Source: SAR202 cluster bacterium
Lineage (GTDB): Bacteria; Chloroflexota; Dehalococcoidia; Lucifugimonadales; UBA826
Direction of reading: 5' to 3'
Length of the DNA: 33,224 nucleotides
NCBI GenBank assembly: GCA_008373095.1
Contig: RQOP01000073.1
Coordinates: 1 to 33,224, forward strand
Part shown: piece by piece, positions 32,667 to 33,224 of the stretch
Layout: each line of letters opens with the position of its first letter
Position numbering within the stretch: the first letter of the stretch is position 1
Made by a program: the position numbers and the translations under genes
Notes under the pieces: model-generated
What the model saw: only the letters and a program-made list of their open reading frames with translations
What the model was told of the DNA's origin: nothing
The model's database searches: none

Positions 32667-33224
32667 GAAAAAAGCCTCATATAGATTGCGCAGAGCAAAA
32701 ATATCGCGAAGGATATTAGAGTCATTGATGGACCCGATGGAAGACTCAAATGGTAGGACAGGTACAGACCAAACACTGCTGAGAATAGTCCGAAGGAAAC
32801 TGCCAGCATCATTGACCGAGTAAATCTTCGTACAACAAGCTGCGCAGCAGCAGCCGGCGTTACTAGTAGACCCACAACTAATACGACACCTACCACGTGT
32901 AGGGTTACCACAATAGAAATACCAAGCAAAATTAGAAATATATAATTCAATGCTCCCACATTTAAACCAGCTACAAGCGATCCAACAGGATCAAATCCAG
33001 AAAAGACAAGCTGCTTGTGAAACGCAATTAGTGAGACCAATACAACAATAGTCAAAATAAACGAAACCAACATATCCGACTGGGATACCCCAAGAATCTG
33101 GCCCAACAATATATCTTCTACACTAACACTAAGTCCTCCAGCAAAAGATATAAAAATTAGACCAAGAGAAAACAGGCCTGCAAACATAATTCCTACCGCA
33201 GTGTCTTCACTAACAGTTTTTCTT
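32639..33224 (-). CDS. Metal ABC transporter permease, ABC-3 family (ZnuB/MntB/TroC-like), 5' end cut by window edge
   Basis: Membrane component of a zinc or manganese importer. The frame stays open to the right edge, reading RKTVSEDTAVGIMFAGLFSL, which is the internal ABC-3 signature (SEDTAIGI), so the visible 194 codons are the C-terminal part. Later helices include VVTLHVVGVVLVVGLLVTPA and AAAAQLVVRRFTRSM, both highly typical. The final 28 nt overlap the Fur-family gene on the opposite strand. Metal cannot be decided without the binding protein and ATPase. Confidence 0.9.
   Translation of the reverse strand, partial: RKTVSEDTAVGIMFAGLFSLGLIFISFAGGLSVSVEDILLGQILGVSQSDMLVSFILTIVVLVSLIAFHKQLVFSGFDPVGSLVAGLNVGALNYIFLILLGISIVVTLHVVGVVLVVGLLVTPAAAAQLVVRRFTRSMMLAVSFGLFSAVFGLYLSYHLSLPSGPSMTLISFAIFLLCAIYMRLFSQSQASHLM

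Noticed and set aside
1-33224. tRNA genes, CRISPR arrays, insertion sequences or phage genes
   Set aside because: The intergenic gaps are mostly below 100 nt and show no cloverleaf, repeated spacer pattern, transposase or terminal inverted repeats.

Overview
The window is bacterial chromosome, about 40-45% GC by eye, and densely coded. The first 22.4 kb are almost entirely minus-strand translation genes. Protein style (long zinc-free uS14, Cys-poor uS4, bifunctional Rel, many acidic ribosomal-protein tails, NMT1-type thiamine-precursor uptake, fosmidomycin-resistance-like MFS) suggests an uncultured, probably marine Chloroflexota of the SAR202/Dehalococcoidia type. That placement is inference; no rRNA is present to confirm it.

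Region 1 (1-18632, minus) is a fused str + S10 + spc + alpha array of 33 genes. The order is rpsL, rpsG, fusA, rpsJ, rplC, rplD, rplW, rplB, rpsS, rplV, rpsC, rplP, rpmC, rpsQ, rplN, rplX, rplE, rpsN, rpsH, rplF, rplR, rpsE, rpmD, rplO, secY, adk, map, infA, rpmJ, rpsM, rpsK, rpsD and rpoA, which is cut by the left edge. No tuf lies between fusA and rpsJ. The largest gap is 68 nt, and a perfect sigma70 promoter (TTGACA-17-TATAAT) sits before rpsL. The standout is rplD: uL4 carries a linker plus a C-terminal domain that aligns without gaps to the alpha-CTD of the rpoA in this same window (27 of 62 identical by hand). It keeps most residues that contact UP-element DNA in E. coli alpha.

Region 2 (18721-22410, minus) is rel - rpsT - rpsP - khpA - rimM, joining the stringent-response enzyme to ribosome assembly genes. 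Region 3 (22611-25079, plus) is hisS with a directly abutting M24 aminopeptidase gene.

Region 4 (25102-30744, minus) is a thiamine-pyrimidine salvage operon. A TPP riboswitch with an intrinsic terminator precedes an ABC transporter (ATPase, permease, ThiY-like lipoprotein), a cysteine-free TenA, ThiD and, last, an MFS transporter.

Region 5 (30787-33224) holds an OFA-like MFS transporter (minus), a Fur/Zur-family regulator (plus) and the 3' part of a ZnuB-type ABC-3 permease gene (minus) whose end overlaps the regulator gene. I saw no tRNA, rRNA, CRISPR array or insertion sequence. No gene-free stretch exceeds 300 bases.
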